Source: Pseudomonas sp. LS.1a
GTDB taxonomy: Bacteria; Pseudomonadota; Gammaproteobacteria; Pseudomonadales; Pseudomonadaceae
DNA: 64,000 nucleotides
Assembly (NCBI RefSeq): GCF_022533585.1
Contig: NZ_CP092827.1
Coordinates: 5,116,001 to 5,180,000 of the forward strand
Direction of reading: 5' to 3'
Shown here: one piece after another, positions 1-7,729 of the stretch
Numbering within the stretch: the first letter of the stretch is position 1
Layout of the letters: the number at the start of each line of letters is the position of its first letter
The notes under the pieces: generated by a model
The model's input: the letters and a program-made list of their open reading frames with translations, nothing else
Databases searched by the model: none
What the model was told of the DNA's origin: nothing
Made by a program: the position numbers and the translations under genes

Positions 1-125
1 TTGAGCTGGCCCCAGGCGTGGCGATGCAGGGCGCTGTGCGTGTCGGCACCGAACTCGTCGTGGCGGAAGTACACCGGGGCCGGGAGCTGGGTGAACCGAG
101 GAATGTCGAGGTATTTGCGCGGCAT
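1..125 (-). CDS. AraC-family transcriptional regulator, N-terminal fragment
   Basis: Only the first 41 codons are inside the window; the gene continues beyond position 1. The ATG is at 123-125. The visible part starts MPRKYLDIPRF and contains the His-rich stretch LHRHAWGQL. That stretch is typical of the start of the cupin-like ligand-binding arm of AraC-type regulators (family knowledge). The DNA-binding domain lies outside the window, so the family call is an inference from this short segment. The gene is divergent from the EamA exporter at 353, with a REP pair between them, so it could regulate that exporter. Confidence 0.55.
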   Translation of the reverse strand, partial: MPRKYLDIPRFTQLPAPVYFRHDEFGADTHSALHRHAWGQL

Positions 126-218
126 GCTGTCTGCTTGGCGGGGTGAGTTGTCTGGATAGGAGTATAGGCTTGTAAACAGACAATCGATAATACAGGCCTA
201 TCGAGGGCCTGCGCCGCA

Positions 219-308
219 GGCCTTCGCGGGCTCGCCCGCTCCCACAGGATCTGCACAAGTTTTCAAGCCTGTGCAATCCCTGTGGGAGCGGGCGAGCCCG
301 CGAAGGGC
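219..308. repeat. REP pair (inverted, P. putida type)
   Basis: Two inverted copies of the REP core TGTGGGAGCGGGCGAGCC face each other (219-250 and 279-308) and would form a hairpin. They lie between the divergent regulator fragment and the EamA exporter. Confidence 0.85.
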
Positions 309-352
309 TGCAAAGCAGCCCCCATTCCAGGCCCCAGCGAGTAACCTGCTAC

Positions 353-1225
353 ATGAACTACCTGTTCCCCCTCACTGCCATCCTCATCTGGGCCGGCAAC
401 ACCGTGGTCACCAAGATGTCCGCCGGTGCCATCCACCCCGCCGAGATCGGCTTCTACCGCTGGCTGCTGGCCGCGCTGCTGTTCACCCCGTTCCTGCTGC
501 CCGCCGTGTGGCGCAATCGCGCGGCCATCCGCCCGCAGCTGGGCAAGGTGTTCGTGCTGGGCGTGCTGGGCATGGCGCTGTACCAGAGCCTGGCCTACTT
601 CGCCGCCGGCATCACCAGCGCCACCAACATGGGCATCATCCTCTCGCTGATGCCGCTGATGTCACTGGCGCTGTCCATCGCCTGGCTGGGCCAGCGCCTG
701 AGCTACGGCGCCCTGCTGGGCGCACTGGTGTCATTTTTCGGCGTACTGGAAGTGGTCAGCGCCGGCCACCCCGCCGTCCTGTTGCAACAAGGCCTGAACA
801 GCGGCGACCTGCTGATGCTGGTGGCCACCCTGGCCTACGCGCTGTACAGCTTCCTGCTGAAGAAATGGCAGCTGCGCCTGCCACCGATGCAGTTGCTGTA
901 CCTGCAGGTGCTGATGGCCATCGTCGTGCTGCTGCCGCTGTTCCTGCTGTCGGACAAGACTGGCCTGAACAGCCGCAACATTGGCCTGGTGCTGTACGCC
1001 TGCGTGCTGGCCTCGATGATCGCCCCTCTGGTATGGATGAAGGCCGTGCACCGCCTGGGCCCAAGCCGTACCACGCTGTTCTTCAACCTGCTGCCACTGG
1101 TCACCGCGCTGATCGCCGCCGTGGTGCTCGACGAGCAGCTGGCCCGCTATCACCTGGTCGGCGGCCTGCTGACCCTGGCCGGCGTGATACTGGCCGAGCG
1201 CTGGACCACACCGATCCGCCGTTAG
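353..1225 (+). CDS. EamA/DMT-family inner-membrane exporter
   Basis: This 290-residue protein is almost entirely hydrophobic, with about ten predicted membrane segments arranged as two EamA repeats (roughly residues 3-135 and 150-283). That is the normal size and design of drug/metabolite transporters of the RhtA/YdcZ type, which export amino acids, metabolites or drugs from the cytoplasm. It begins MNYLFPLTAILIWAGNTVV, a classic EamA start with the conserved WAGN segment. The substrate cannot be read from the sequence. No strong ribosome binding site is visible. Its stop codon overlaps that of the convergent lipase gene (1222-1225), so the two share no terminator space. The adjacent AraC-type regulator is a plausible controller (inference). 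Confidence 0.88.
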   Translation: MNYLFPLTAILIWAGNTVVTKMSAGAIHPAEIGFYRWLLAALLFTPFLLPAVWRNRAAIRPQLGKVFVLGVLGMALYQSLAYFAAGITSATNMGIILSLMPLMSLALSIAWLGQRLSYGALLGALVSFFGVLEVVSAGHPAVLLQQGLNSGDLLMLVATLAYALYSFLLKKWQLRLPPMQLLYLQVLMAIVVLLPLFLLSDKTGLNSRNIGLVLYACVLASMIAPLVWMKAVHRLGPSRTTLFFNLLPLVTALIAAVVLDEQLARYHLVGGLLTLAGVILAERWTTPIRR

Positions 1226-2112
1226 AGCCCTGCCGCCTTGAGCCGGGCGGCATGTTCGATGAACAGCCGCACCGGTTCGGCGCCCTTGCCCACCGCGCCA
1301 AGCGACTGGTTGACGATATCCAGGTGGTCGAGCGGGTAGTCGTCGCCGATCACCTGCCCCAGGTGCGAACTGAAGCGCCCGACCATGCCGTCGCAATGGC
1401 CCTTTTCCTTGACGAAACTGCGTGCGAACAGGCGGCAGAAGTGGCTGCTGCCATCGATGCGGTTGCGCCTCTGGTCGGTCAGGCCGGGCTGCAAGGTGCC
1501 GGACCAGGAGTAATAGCGCACGCCATCGACCTCATACGCCCCTTCCCCGCCCCAGGTGCCTGGCAGCCCCTGTGGATAAGCCTGGTTGAACAGCGCCACC
1601 CCGGCGCTGGTCAACGACTGGTGCGAGGCGTGTACATCCACCGGCAGCGGGTCGCGGCGCCAGCCGGTTTCCAGCCACACCAGCAGCACGGCCAAGCCAT
1701 GCAGCACAGCCTTGAGGATGCGCCCCTGCGGGGAATCGCCCGGTGCCGTACGTGCCAGGTAATCGGCCAGTTCCGAGCCATGGTTGGGCCCTGCCACCGA
1801 CGTGACCGAAGCCACCCGCCCGGGCCGCCTGGCGGCAGCGTAGCGTGCGTTCAGGGCGCCCTGGCTGTGGCCGATGAGGTTGACCTTTTCCGCGCCGGTG
1901 CGCTGGCAGATGTCTTCGATGATCGCCAGCAACTGCTCGCCGCGCACCTCGCTGGAATGCAGCGGCGAAACCTGCACCGGGAACACCTGCGCCCCGCCCT
2001 TGCGCAGGGCCGGCACGATGCCGAACCAGTAGGGATAGAGCACTACCCGGACAAAACCGAGCATGCCCGGCACCAGCACCAACGGGTATCGCGTGGCCAA
2101 TTCCTGCTGCAT
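1222..2112 (-). CDS. Family-I-like alpha/beta-hydrolase lipase without signal peptide
   Basis: The protein is a 296-residue alpha/beta hydrolase resembling Pseudomonas family-I triacylglycerol lipases. The nucleophile elbow GHSQG places Ser83. The later DGMVGRFSSHLG and PLDHLD segments hold the expected catalytic Asp and His. The oxyanion region reads LVLVPGMLGF, with Pro where family-I lipases normally have His (VHG). I chose the ATG at 2112, which follows GGAAAGGGG; an upstream in-frame ATG at 2169 would add 19 residues that do not resemble a signal sequence. Neither start gives an export signal and no foldase gene is adjacent, so the enzyme is probably intracellular (inference). Substrate is unknown: a short-chain ester or a stored lipid is possible. 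Confidence 0.85.
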   Translation of the reverse strand: MQQELATRYPLVLVPGMLGFVRVVLYPYWFGIVPALRKGGAQVFPVQVSPLHSSEVRGEQLLAIIEDICQRTGAEKVNLIGHSQGALNARYAAARRPGRVASVTSVAGPNHGSELADYLARTAPGDSPQGRILKAVLHGLAVLLVWLETGWRRDPLPVDVHASHQSLTSAGVALFNQAYPQGLPGTWGGEGAYEVDGVRYYSWSGTLQPGLTDQRRNRIDGSSHFCRLFARSFVKEKGHCDGMVGRFSSHLGQVIGDDYPLDHLDIVNQSLGAVGKGAEPVRLFIEHAARLKAAGL

Positions 2113-2234
2113 TGCCCCAGCCCCTTTCCGTGGACGACCAGCCAACACTACAGCGGCCTTGATGACCATCGCAATCGAACTCCGAGAGCGCGCTGCGGTT
2201 CAAAACCACACAGACCTTTGCAAGGAGCGAAACC

Positions 2235-2576
2235 ATGTACAAGCAGACCCTGGCAATCCTTCTGGCAAGCGCCACCCTCGCCGCCTGCGGCAGCCGCCCG
2301 GAAAACCCGGTTGACTACGTCACCTACCGCGACGAACCGCTGGTCAGGCAAGTGGAAAAAGGCATGACCATGCAGAAGGTCATCGCCATCGGCGGCAGCC
2401 CGTCCAGCGTGAGCGACCTGCCCCACGGCGGCACCTGCAACGACTACATCCTCAACCGCGATGGCCACCAGCAGCCCTATTACGTGCGCTTCGACGCCAC
2501 CGGCCATGTCGATGCCAAGGGCTTCAAGACTTGCAAACAGCGCGAAGAAGACAGCGCCGCCGTCCACGGCGCGTAA
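2235..2576 (+). CDS. osmE: Osmotically inducible lipoprotein OsmE
   Basis: This is a 113-residue lipoprotein of the SmpA/OmlA (BamE-like) fold. The lipobox LAAC sits at about residues 15-18, so the mature protein starts at Cys18. The central block VEKGMTMQKVIAIGGSPSS, followed by GGTCNDYIL, matches the E. coli OsmE pattern, including its two conserved cysteines and overall length. The start follows a good AAGGAG site 9 nt upstream. The residue after the lipidated Cys is Gly, not Asp, so outer-membrane sorting is expected. In E. coli the gene is induced by osmotic stress. No operator could be recognised here. The gene is divergent from the lipase and convergent with asmA. Confidence 0.88.
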   Translation: MYKQTLAILLASATLAACGSRPENPVDYVTYRDEPLVRQVEKGMTMQKVIAIGGSPSSVSDLPHGGTCNDYILNRDGHQQPYYVRFDATGHVDAKGFKTCKQREEDSAAVHGA

Positions 2577-2648
2577 GCCTGACATCCTGGCGCAGGAAGA
2601 AGATCACGCGGACGATCTGTCGACCTGTTGCAAGGGCTGTAACCGCAA

Positions 2649-2667
2649 GGGGCCGCAAGGCGGCCCC
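2649..2667. terminator. Hairpin between osmE and the AsmA gene
   Basis: A perfect 8-bp stem, GGGGCCGC/GCGGCCCC with an AAG loop, lies between the convergent osmE and AsmA stops. Neither strand has a clear T-run after it, so it may act as a weak or Rho-assisted terminator or as a 3' stabiliser. Confidence 0.45.
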
Positions 2668-2669
2668 CG

Positions 2670-4736
2670 TCATTTCTTGCCTTTCACCACCGTCGGCGCC
2701 TTGCCCGCCTTCATCTGCTGCAACAGTGGCGTGCACTGGTTCGGATCATCCCCGCTGCTAGGCGCAATCAGCGCCAGCAACCCCGCCGCTGGCCCGGCCA
2801 CCACCCCCAGTGCCACCATCCCCGCCCCGCGCAACGCCAGCGGTACCGCTTGCACCCCGGCACTGGGCCTGGCGAACGGCCCGCGCACATACAGCGGCGA
2901 GCGCAGCGAGAACAGCCGCAGGCCTTTCGATTCCGGGTTTATTTTCAGGTCCAGCTGCTCAGTGGCGAAATTGGCCGTGCCGTTGATGTAGATGATCGCG
3001 TTCTCGGTATCGAAGATGAACAGGCGTGTGGTCGCCAGGCCATCCTTGATGCCCACATCGGCCGCCGCACAGTTGATCTTCACATCCTCATCGCCAAACA
3101 GCTTGCCGACCACGTAGTTGCCCACGTTCAACCCGGCAATCTCCATCAGGCTGCGGCTGATGGCGCCATCGTTGATCAGCATGCGCAGGTCACCATTGGC
3201 CGTGCCCAGCAAGGCGGCCACCGAGTTGCCCCGACCAGTGATATCGGCATCACCATTCAACTCACCGAAGCTGGTCTGCATCGGCGCAAAGGAGGGGAAC
3301 AACTGCTTGAGCTTGAAGCCCCGCGCCGTCAGGCGGGCGCGCCCCTGCAACGGTACGTTGCGGCCATCCAGGCGGATCCTGGAAGCCAGATTGCCGCCAG
3401 CCACGCCAAAACGCAGGGGCTCCAGACGCAGCAGGCCGTCCTCCAGGATCACGTGGGCCGACAGGTCGTTGAACGGCAATTGCGCGCTGTGCACGATGCG
3501 CTTGCCGGCGAAGGTGACGTCGGCGTCCATGGCACGCCAACGTTCGGTGCGGAACTCCTCCACCGGCAGCACCTTGCCTGCCGGCTGCTTGCTGGCACCG
3601 CCGCGGGCCTTCTGCTCGGCGTTGGAGTCGGCGCCGATCAGCGGCGCCAGGTCCTTGAACAGCAACTGGTCGGACACCAGGTTGCCGGACAGCTTGGGCC
3701 TTGGCTGGCTGGCAACGAAGGCCAGGTCGCCGTGGATATCGCTGTCACCGATCTTGCCGTTGAAGCCCTGGTAGTTGAAGGTCGCCCCTTGCGCCGCCTG
3801 CAGGTTGGCGCTGAGGTGACCGTCGGTGGAATAGGCCGGGGTGTCGGGCAAGGTCACGCCGGTCAAAGGGTAGAGGTTGCCCAGGCTGGCCCCGGACAAG
3901 CGCAGGCGCAGGTCGAGAGCACCGAGGTTGCGCGGGTCGGTCAGGGTACCGGCGAGCACCACATGGGTGTCGGCGATGCGCACGTCAGCCTGCAGCGGGA
4001 ACGGCTGGCTGGCGTCCTGCAGGGCCAGCAGGCCACCGATCTTGCCGGTGCCGGACACCGGCTGGCCTTTGTAGCGGCCCTGGGCCTTGAGCCCGAAGGC
4101 ATAGTCCTGCGCGGCACCGGCCTTCTCGGCGCGGGCCTTTCCGACGATGTCGCTGAACGGGACAGGCTTGCCCAGCGGGTCGATCTGCACCTTCATGCTG
4201 GTTTTCAGGGTTTGGTCATCGAAGCTGACACTGCCCTGGTCGAAGCCGATGGCGCCGATGTCCAGCTGCCATTTGGAAGGCTCTGCGTTTTCATCCTTGG
4301 GGCCGAAGTCGAAGGCCCAGTTGGCGCGGCCATCGGCCAGGCGGGTAAGGTTGGCTGTAGGCCTGGTCAGCTCGATACGCGGGATGCTGATCTGCTGGAA
4401 CAGCAGCGGCAACGGCGCCAGGCGGAACGCCACGCGCTCCAGGCCGACCATCTTCGGCTCCTTGAGCCACTCGGGGTTGCCCAGGGTCAGGTCCTCGGCA
4501 ATGAAGTGCGGCCAGGGCACCCAGGCACGCCAGCCCCCCTCTTCAGGTTCGGTGCGCCAGTCCACGGCAAGGTTGCCATTGATCGCGAAGGGCCGCTGCA
4601 GGGCCTCGGAGACTTTCTCGTTGAGCAGGGGCTTGACGCGGTTCCAGTCGAAGGTGGCTATCACCACCACCAGGATCGCCAGCAGGGTCAGCAGGCTGGT
4701 GAAGGTCCAGACGAGGATTCTGGCGGGACGCGTCAT
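2670..4736 (-). CDS. AsmA-family protein
   Basis: The protein has 688 residues: one N-terminal membrane anchor (about residues 7-29) followed by a large periplasmic region. Near the anchor is the FDWNRVKPLLNEKVSEAL signature of AsmA proteins, and the C-terminal half carries the AsmA-like repeat region. AsmA family members are bridge-like inner-membrane proteins tied to phospholipid and outer-membrane homeostasis (family knowledge). I chose the ATG at 4736 because AAGGAG lies 9 nt upstream and the anchor follows at once; the open frame runs 85 codons further up without a start signal. The C-terminus is Lys-rich (KAPTVVKGKK). It is a monocistronic minus-strand gene. Whether it affects LPS or phospholipid is not shown by sequence. 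Confidence 0.88.
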   Translation of the reverse strand: MTRPARILVWTFTSLLTLLAILVVVIATFDWNRVKPLLNEKVSEALQRPFAINGNLAVDWRTEPEEGGWRAWVPWPHFIAEDLTLGNPEWLKEPKMVGLERVAFRLAPLPLLFQQISIPRIELTRPTANLTRLADGRANWAFDFGPKDENAEPSKWQLDIGAIGFDQGSVSFDDQTLKTSMKVQIDPLGKPVPFSDIVGKARAEKAGAAQDYAFGLKAQGRYKGQPVSGTGKIGGLLALQDASQPFPLQADVRIADTHVVLAGTLTDPRNLGALDLRLRLSGASLGNLYPLTGVTLPDTPAYSTDGHLSANLQAAQGATFNYQGFNGKIGDSDIHGDLAFVASQPRPKLSGNLVSDQLLFKDLAPLIGADSNAEQKARGGASKQPAGKVLPVEEFRTERWRAMDADVTFAGKRIVHSAQLPFNDLSAHVILEDGLLRLEPLRFGVAGGNLASRIRLDGRNVPLQGRARLTARGFKLKQLFPSFAPMQTSFGELNGDADITGRGNSVAALLGTANGDLRMLINDGAISRSLMEIAGLNVGNYVVGKLFGDEDVKINCAAADVGIKDGLATTRLFIFDTENAIIYINGTANFATEQLDLKINPESKGLRLFSLRSPLYVRGPFARPSAGVQAVPLALRGAGMVALGVVAGPAAGLLALIAPSSGDDPNQCTPLLQQMKAGKAPTVVKGKK

Positions 4737-5077
4737 TGCGTGATTCTCCTTGCGGCATGGCACAGAACAGGCACAGCGGTGGCACTCAATATCTCGGACT
4801 GATGAAAGCCCGTGGGGTTTTATCGATGGCGCCATGATAACGAAGTTTTTCCTGGCCTTTCGCTCAGCAACTCGTTGCGCCAAGTTGCGCGCGTTACCTG
4901 TCAGGAGCACCATCAAAACGCCATCACACGGCCTGTAAAGCGCTGTGTAGAGCAGCTTCCAACCTCTATCAATACGGTCGATTGTTACCATTACCCGTAT
5001 GAACTTCTCTCTGGCGTTACCCGGCGTAGCATTGGCTCCGTACCCACTTTCCAGCCCCCGAGAGGAGCACCGAAATC
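4737..5077. other. 341-bp divergent intergenic region (AsmA gene / repeat-protein gene)
   Basis: No convincing gene lies here. Near 4830-4840 the minus strand reads TTATCAT before a GC-rich start region, a plausible -10 for the AsmA gene but without a good -35. A strong GAGAGGAGC site just before 5078 serves the repeat-protein gene. I found no clear palindromic operator. Confidence 0.5.
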
Positions 5078-5620
5078 ATGAAACGCCATCTGCTGACCCT
5101 GACCCTGTCCATCCTGGCTGCCAACGCTTTTGCCCTGCCAGCCGACGAGCAACACCTGACCGCCGAATCGCGTTCCAGCGCTGCGGAAATCGCCCAACCG
5201 CTGAAAACTGTTGCCGAAGGTGGTTCCGATCGTCTGATCGAACGTACTGGCCGCGTTGCCGAAGGTGGCTCTGATCGCCTGATCGAACGTACTGGCCGCG
5301 TTGCCGAAGGCGGCTCCGATCGCCTGATCGAACGTACTGGCCGCGTTGCCGAAGGTGGCTCTGATCGCCTGATCGAACGTACTGGCCGCGTTGCCGAAGG
5401 TGGCTCCGATCGCCTGATCGAACGTACTGGCCGCGTTGCCGAAGGTGGCTCTGATCGCCTGATCGAACGTACTGGCCGAGTTGCCGAAGGTGGCTCCGAT
5501 CGCTTGATCGAACGTACTGGTCGCGTTGCCGAAGGTGGCTCTGATCGCCTGATCGAACGTACTGGCCGAGTTGCCGAAGGTGGCTCCGATCGCCTGGTTG
5601 AAATCAGCCGTGTGAGCTGA
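5078..5620 (+). CDS. Secreted protein of nine tandem 15-residue repeats
   Basis: The 180-residue product has a clear Sec signal peptide (MKRHLLTLTLSILAANAFA, cleavage near residue 19-20) and a 25-residue linker. Eight identical copies of VAEGGSDRLIERTGR follow, then a ninth diverged copy ending DRLVEISRVS. It starts after a strong GAGAGGAGC site. Similar Pseudomonas repeat proteins exist and are sometimes labelled 'phage infection protein', but I know of no established function. The repeats are highly charged (two acidic and three Arg per unit) with a GGSD turn and contain no cysteine. A periplasmic or extracellular structural or binding role is possible. A strong intrinsic terminator follows at 5672, so this is a stand-alone transcript. 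Confidence 0.85.
   Translation: MKRHLLTLTLSILAANAFALPADEQHLTAESRSSAAEIAQPLKTVAEGGSDRLIERTGRVAEGGSDRLIERTGRVAEGGSDRLIERTGRVAEGGSDRLIERTGRVAEGGSDRLIERTGRVAEGGSDRLIERTGRVAEGGSDRLIERTGRVAEGGSDRLIERTGRVAEGGSDRLVEISRVS
5210..5617 (+). repeat. 45-bp tandem repeat, 9 units, with a 90-bp superperiod
   Basis: Eight full 45-bp units (5210-5569) and a ninth diverged unit encode the 15-residue repeats. The eight full units differ only at silent positions (GGT/GGC, TCT/TCC, CGC/CGA/CGT, CTG/TTG). The Ser codon alternates TCC, TCT, TCC, TCT and so on through all nine units, which points to expansion by pairs of units. Each full unit contains two GATC sites. Confidence 0.97.
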
Positions 5621-5671
5621 TCACCATGGCCGAAAAGAACAACCTCTGTCACAACGGCTGCTCCCCTCCAT

Positions 5672-5702
5672 GCCCGGTCCATTGACCGGGCTTTGTTTTT
5701 TT
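5672..5702 (+). terminator. Intrinsic terminator of the repeat-protein gene
   Basis: A perfect stem GCCCGGTC/GACCGGGC with a 4-nt loop (5672-5691) is followed by TTTGTTTTTTT, a textbook Rho-independent terminator 50 nt after the stop codon. Confidence 0.93.
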
Positions 5703-5742
5703 AACTAGAGTGCCCAGCCTTACCGTCACAGAAGCCCGCACC

Positions 5743-6375
5743 ATGCTGCCGCGCGCCGAACAGAAGCTACAGACCCGCCAGGCCCTGCTCGATGCCGCCT
5801 GCCAGCTCATGGAGAGTGGCCGTGGTTTCGGCAGTATCAGCCTGCGCGAAGTGGCAAAGACGGCCGGCATCGTACCCACCGGCTTTTACCGGCATTTTTC
5901 CGACATGGACGCCCTGGGCCTGGCCCTGGTGGCCGAAGTCGATACTACCTTCCGCCAGACTATCCGCCTGGTGCGCCACAACGAGTTCGAACTGGGCGGC
6001 ATCACCGACGCCTCGGTGCGCATCTTCCTCGATGTGGTCGCCGCCCACCGCGCGCAGTTCCTGTTCCTCGCCCGTGAGCAGTACGGCGGCTCGCAGGCCG
6101 TACGCCAGGCCATTGCCCGCCTGCGCCAGGACATCAGCGACGACCTGGCCACCGACCTGGCGCGGATGAAGCGCTGGCAGCACCTGGACAGCGCCGCGCT
6201 AGCGGTGATGGCCGACCTGGTGGTGAAAACCGTGTTCGCCACCCTGCCCGAGCTTATCGACAGCCCCGAGGCGGGTTATCCACAGGCGCTGACGCCGCAG
6301 GAAAAGATCACCCAGCAGCTGCGCTTCATCTTTGTCGGTGCGCGGCATTGGCAGGGGTTGGGCAACCCGGGTTAG
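5743..6375 (+). CDS. TetR-family repressor, FabR/DesT-like
   Basis: This is a 210-residue TetR regulator. The N-terminal helix-turn-helix reads SLREVAKTAGIVPTGFYRHF, followed by DMDALGLALV. This is very close to the E. coli FabR block (REVAREAGIAPTSFYRHF, DELGL). FabR and Pseudomonas DesT sense the unsaturated/saturated acyl-CoA or acyl-ACP balance and repress fatty-acid desaturation or synthesis genes (family knowledge). No desaturase gene is adjacent, so its targets would be elsewhere. I prefer the ATG at 5743; a GTG at 5710 in the same frame would add 11 residues and lies just after the preceding terminator. A perfect DnaA-box sequence (6276-6284) inside the gene is probably coincidental. 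Confidence 0.82.
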   Translation: MLPRAEQKLQTRQALLDAACQLMESGRGFGSISLREVAKTAGIVPTGFYRHFSDMDALGLALVAEVDTTFRQTIRLVRHNEFELGGITDASVRIFLDVVAAHRAQFLFLAREQYGGSQAVRQAIARLRQDISDDLATDLARMKRWQHLDSAALAVMADLVVKTVFATLPELIDSPEAGYPQALTPQEKITQQLRFIFVGARHWQGLGNPG

Positions 6376-6376
6376 T

Positions 6377-6480
6377 GGGTAGCCTGTACTGGCCTCTTCG
6401 CGGGTGAACCCGCTCCCACAGGGACGGCACCGGACCTGAGGGCAGCGCAATACCCGCGAAGAGGCCGGCACAGGCTACCC
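6377..6480. repeat. REP pair with long outer arms
   Basis: The inverted arms begin GGGTAGCCTGTACTGGCC and end with its near-perfect complement. They enclose two REP cores, forming an approximately 104-bp hairpin between the TetR gene and the epimerase gene. Confidence 0.85.
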
Positions 6481-6533
6481 ACAACCCCAGTTCTGCTACC
6501 ATGGCGCCCTGCCCGACAGCGACGAGCGCCGAA

Positions 6534-7631
6534 ATGTCCGACCCCCGCCCCACCCTGCCCGAACTGGCCCGCTTCAACCAGCACTTCGCCGAACGCATCG
6601 TGCCGTTGTGGCAAGGCCCGGGCTGGAACGCCGACATGGCCCTGCCCTACGAGGCCCTGGACGCCCAGCATCAACCGTTGCCGGTGCAGCGCTATCGGGC
6701 CATGGCCTGCGCACGCCAGCTCTACCTGTTCAGCAGCCGCATCGGCCAACCCGGCGCAGCCGAGCGCGCCGCCGCCTTGTTCCGCTCGCTGCAGAAGCAC
6801 TTCCATGACGCCGAGCACGGCGGCTGGTTCTACAGCATCGACGCCCAGGGCAAACCGCTGGACCGGCGCAAGGACCTGTACACGCATGCCTTCATCGTCT
6901 TCGCTTGCGCGCACTATTGGGGCAAGGTGCGTGAAAACCTGGTGGAAGCCACGCTGAACGCCGCGCTGGACATCATTGACCAGCAGTTCGCCCGCGACGA
7001 CGGCCTGTACGAAGCCAGCCTCGGTGAAGACTGGGCCGACCTTGGCAGCGGCCCGCTGCAAAACCCGCAGATGCACCTGGCCGAAGCCTTCCTGCAGGTA
7101 CTGGCGGTGCGTGACGACGAGCATGCCCGGCAGTCGCTGCTGCAACTGTGCGAGGCGCTGCAGGCGCACTTCATCGAACCGGCCCACGGCCTGATGCTGG
7201 AAAAGCCACGCGGCGCTGTGGATAACTGGTTCGAGCCGGGGCACCAGTTCGAGTGGTTCTACCTGCTGCATACCTCGCCACTGCTGCGCGACACGCCGCT
7301 GCATGCGTCCATCGACCGGGCTTTCGACTACGCCGAGCAGTACGGGGTGAAGGATGCCGCTGTGCTGGCGATGCTGGATGTGGATGGCAAGGTGCTCGAC
7401 GCCACCCAGCGGATCTGGGCGCAGGCGGAATACCTACGGGCGCTGGTATTGCGGGCGGGGGGCGAGGCAAAGCTGGCTGGGCAGTTGCAGGCGCTGGACG
7501 CGCGGTTCCTGCGTGAGGCGGGCTGGTATGAGTGCCGGGATGGGGAAGGCAGTGTCAGCCGGCATGATATGCCTTCGACTACGCCCTATCATTTGGCAAC
7601 TTGCCTGGAAGGGCTGCAGCGCCTGGGCTGA
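6534..7631 (+). CDS. AGE-family epimerase/isomerase (N-acylglucosamine 2-epimerase-like)
   Basis: The 365-residue protein fits the (alpha/alpha)6-barrel AGE family, which interconverts sugars such as mannose/fructose or N-acetylglucosamine/N-acetylmannosamine through an enediol. The expected active-site segments appear in order: RYRAMACARQLYLFS (Arg), DLYTHAFIVFACAHYW (His), NPQMHLAEAFL, GHQFEWFYLLH (catalytic His/Glu), RIWAQAEYLRA and STTPYHLATC (His). Bacterial family members of this size are often mannose or cellobiose epimerase-like isomerases; the precise sugar is not determinable here. I start at ATG 6534. An upstream ATG at 6501 falls in a possible extended -10 (TGCTACCAT) and would add 11 unrelated residues. 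REP hairpins flank both sides, suggesting a single-gene unit. Confidence 0.85.
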   Translation: MSDPRPTLPELARFNQHFAERIVPLWQGPGWNADMALPYEALDAQHQPLPVQRYRAMACARQLYLFSSRIGQPGAAERAAALFRSLQKHFHDAEHGGWFYSIDAQGKPLDRRKDLYTHAFIVFACAHYWGKVRENLVEATLNAALDIIDQQFARDDGLYEASLGEDWADLGSGPLQNPQMHLAEAFLQVLAVRDDEHARQSLLQLCEALQAHFIEPAHGLMLEKPRGAVDNWFEPGHQFEWFYLLHTSPLLRDTPLHASIDRAFDYAEQYGVKDAAVLAMLDVDGKVLDATQRIWAQAEYLRALVLRAGGEAKLAGQLQALDARFLREAGWYECRDGEGSVSRHDMPSTTPYHLATCLEGLQRLG

Positions 7632-7634
7632 CGC

Positions 7635-7721
7635 ATTCGCGGGTGAACCCGCTCCCACAGGGATAGCGCCTGCTCTGAAACCGGTGCAGTACCTGTGGGA
7701 GCGGGTTTACCCGCGAAGAGG
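7635..7721. repeat. REP pair
   Basis: Two inverted REP copies (7635-7664 and 7692-7721) lie between the convergent epimerase and dehydrogenase genes. Confidence 0.88.
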
Positions 7722-7729
7722 CCCTCGGA

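Noticed and set aside
271..2367. 698-codon open frame running across the EamA and lipase genes on the plus strand
   Set aside because: It has Arg/Pro/Ala-biased composition, no ribosome site, and overlaps two genes with clear family motifs. It is a GC-rich shadow frame.
2850..4802. 650-codon plus-strand frame antisense to the AsmA gene
   Set aside because: Antisense shadow with Gln/His/Gly-rich composition; the AsmA frame has a membrane anchor, family motifs and a ribosome site.
5017..5682. 221-codon minus-strand frame with RPVRSIRRSEPPSAT repeats
   Set aside because: Antisense to the 45-bp repeat. Because the unit is a multiple of three, other frames stay open; there is no signal peptide or ribosome site.
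6276..6284. Perfect DnaA box inside the TetR gene (and similar single boxes near 1568, 7217, 53201 and 61018 in coding DNA)
   Set aside because: Isolated boxes in coding sequence, scattered, as expected in a long window; not a cluster.
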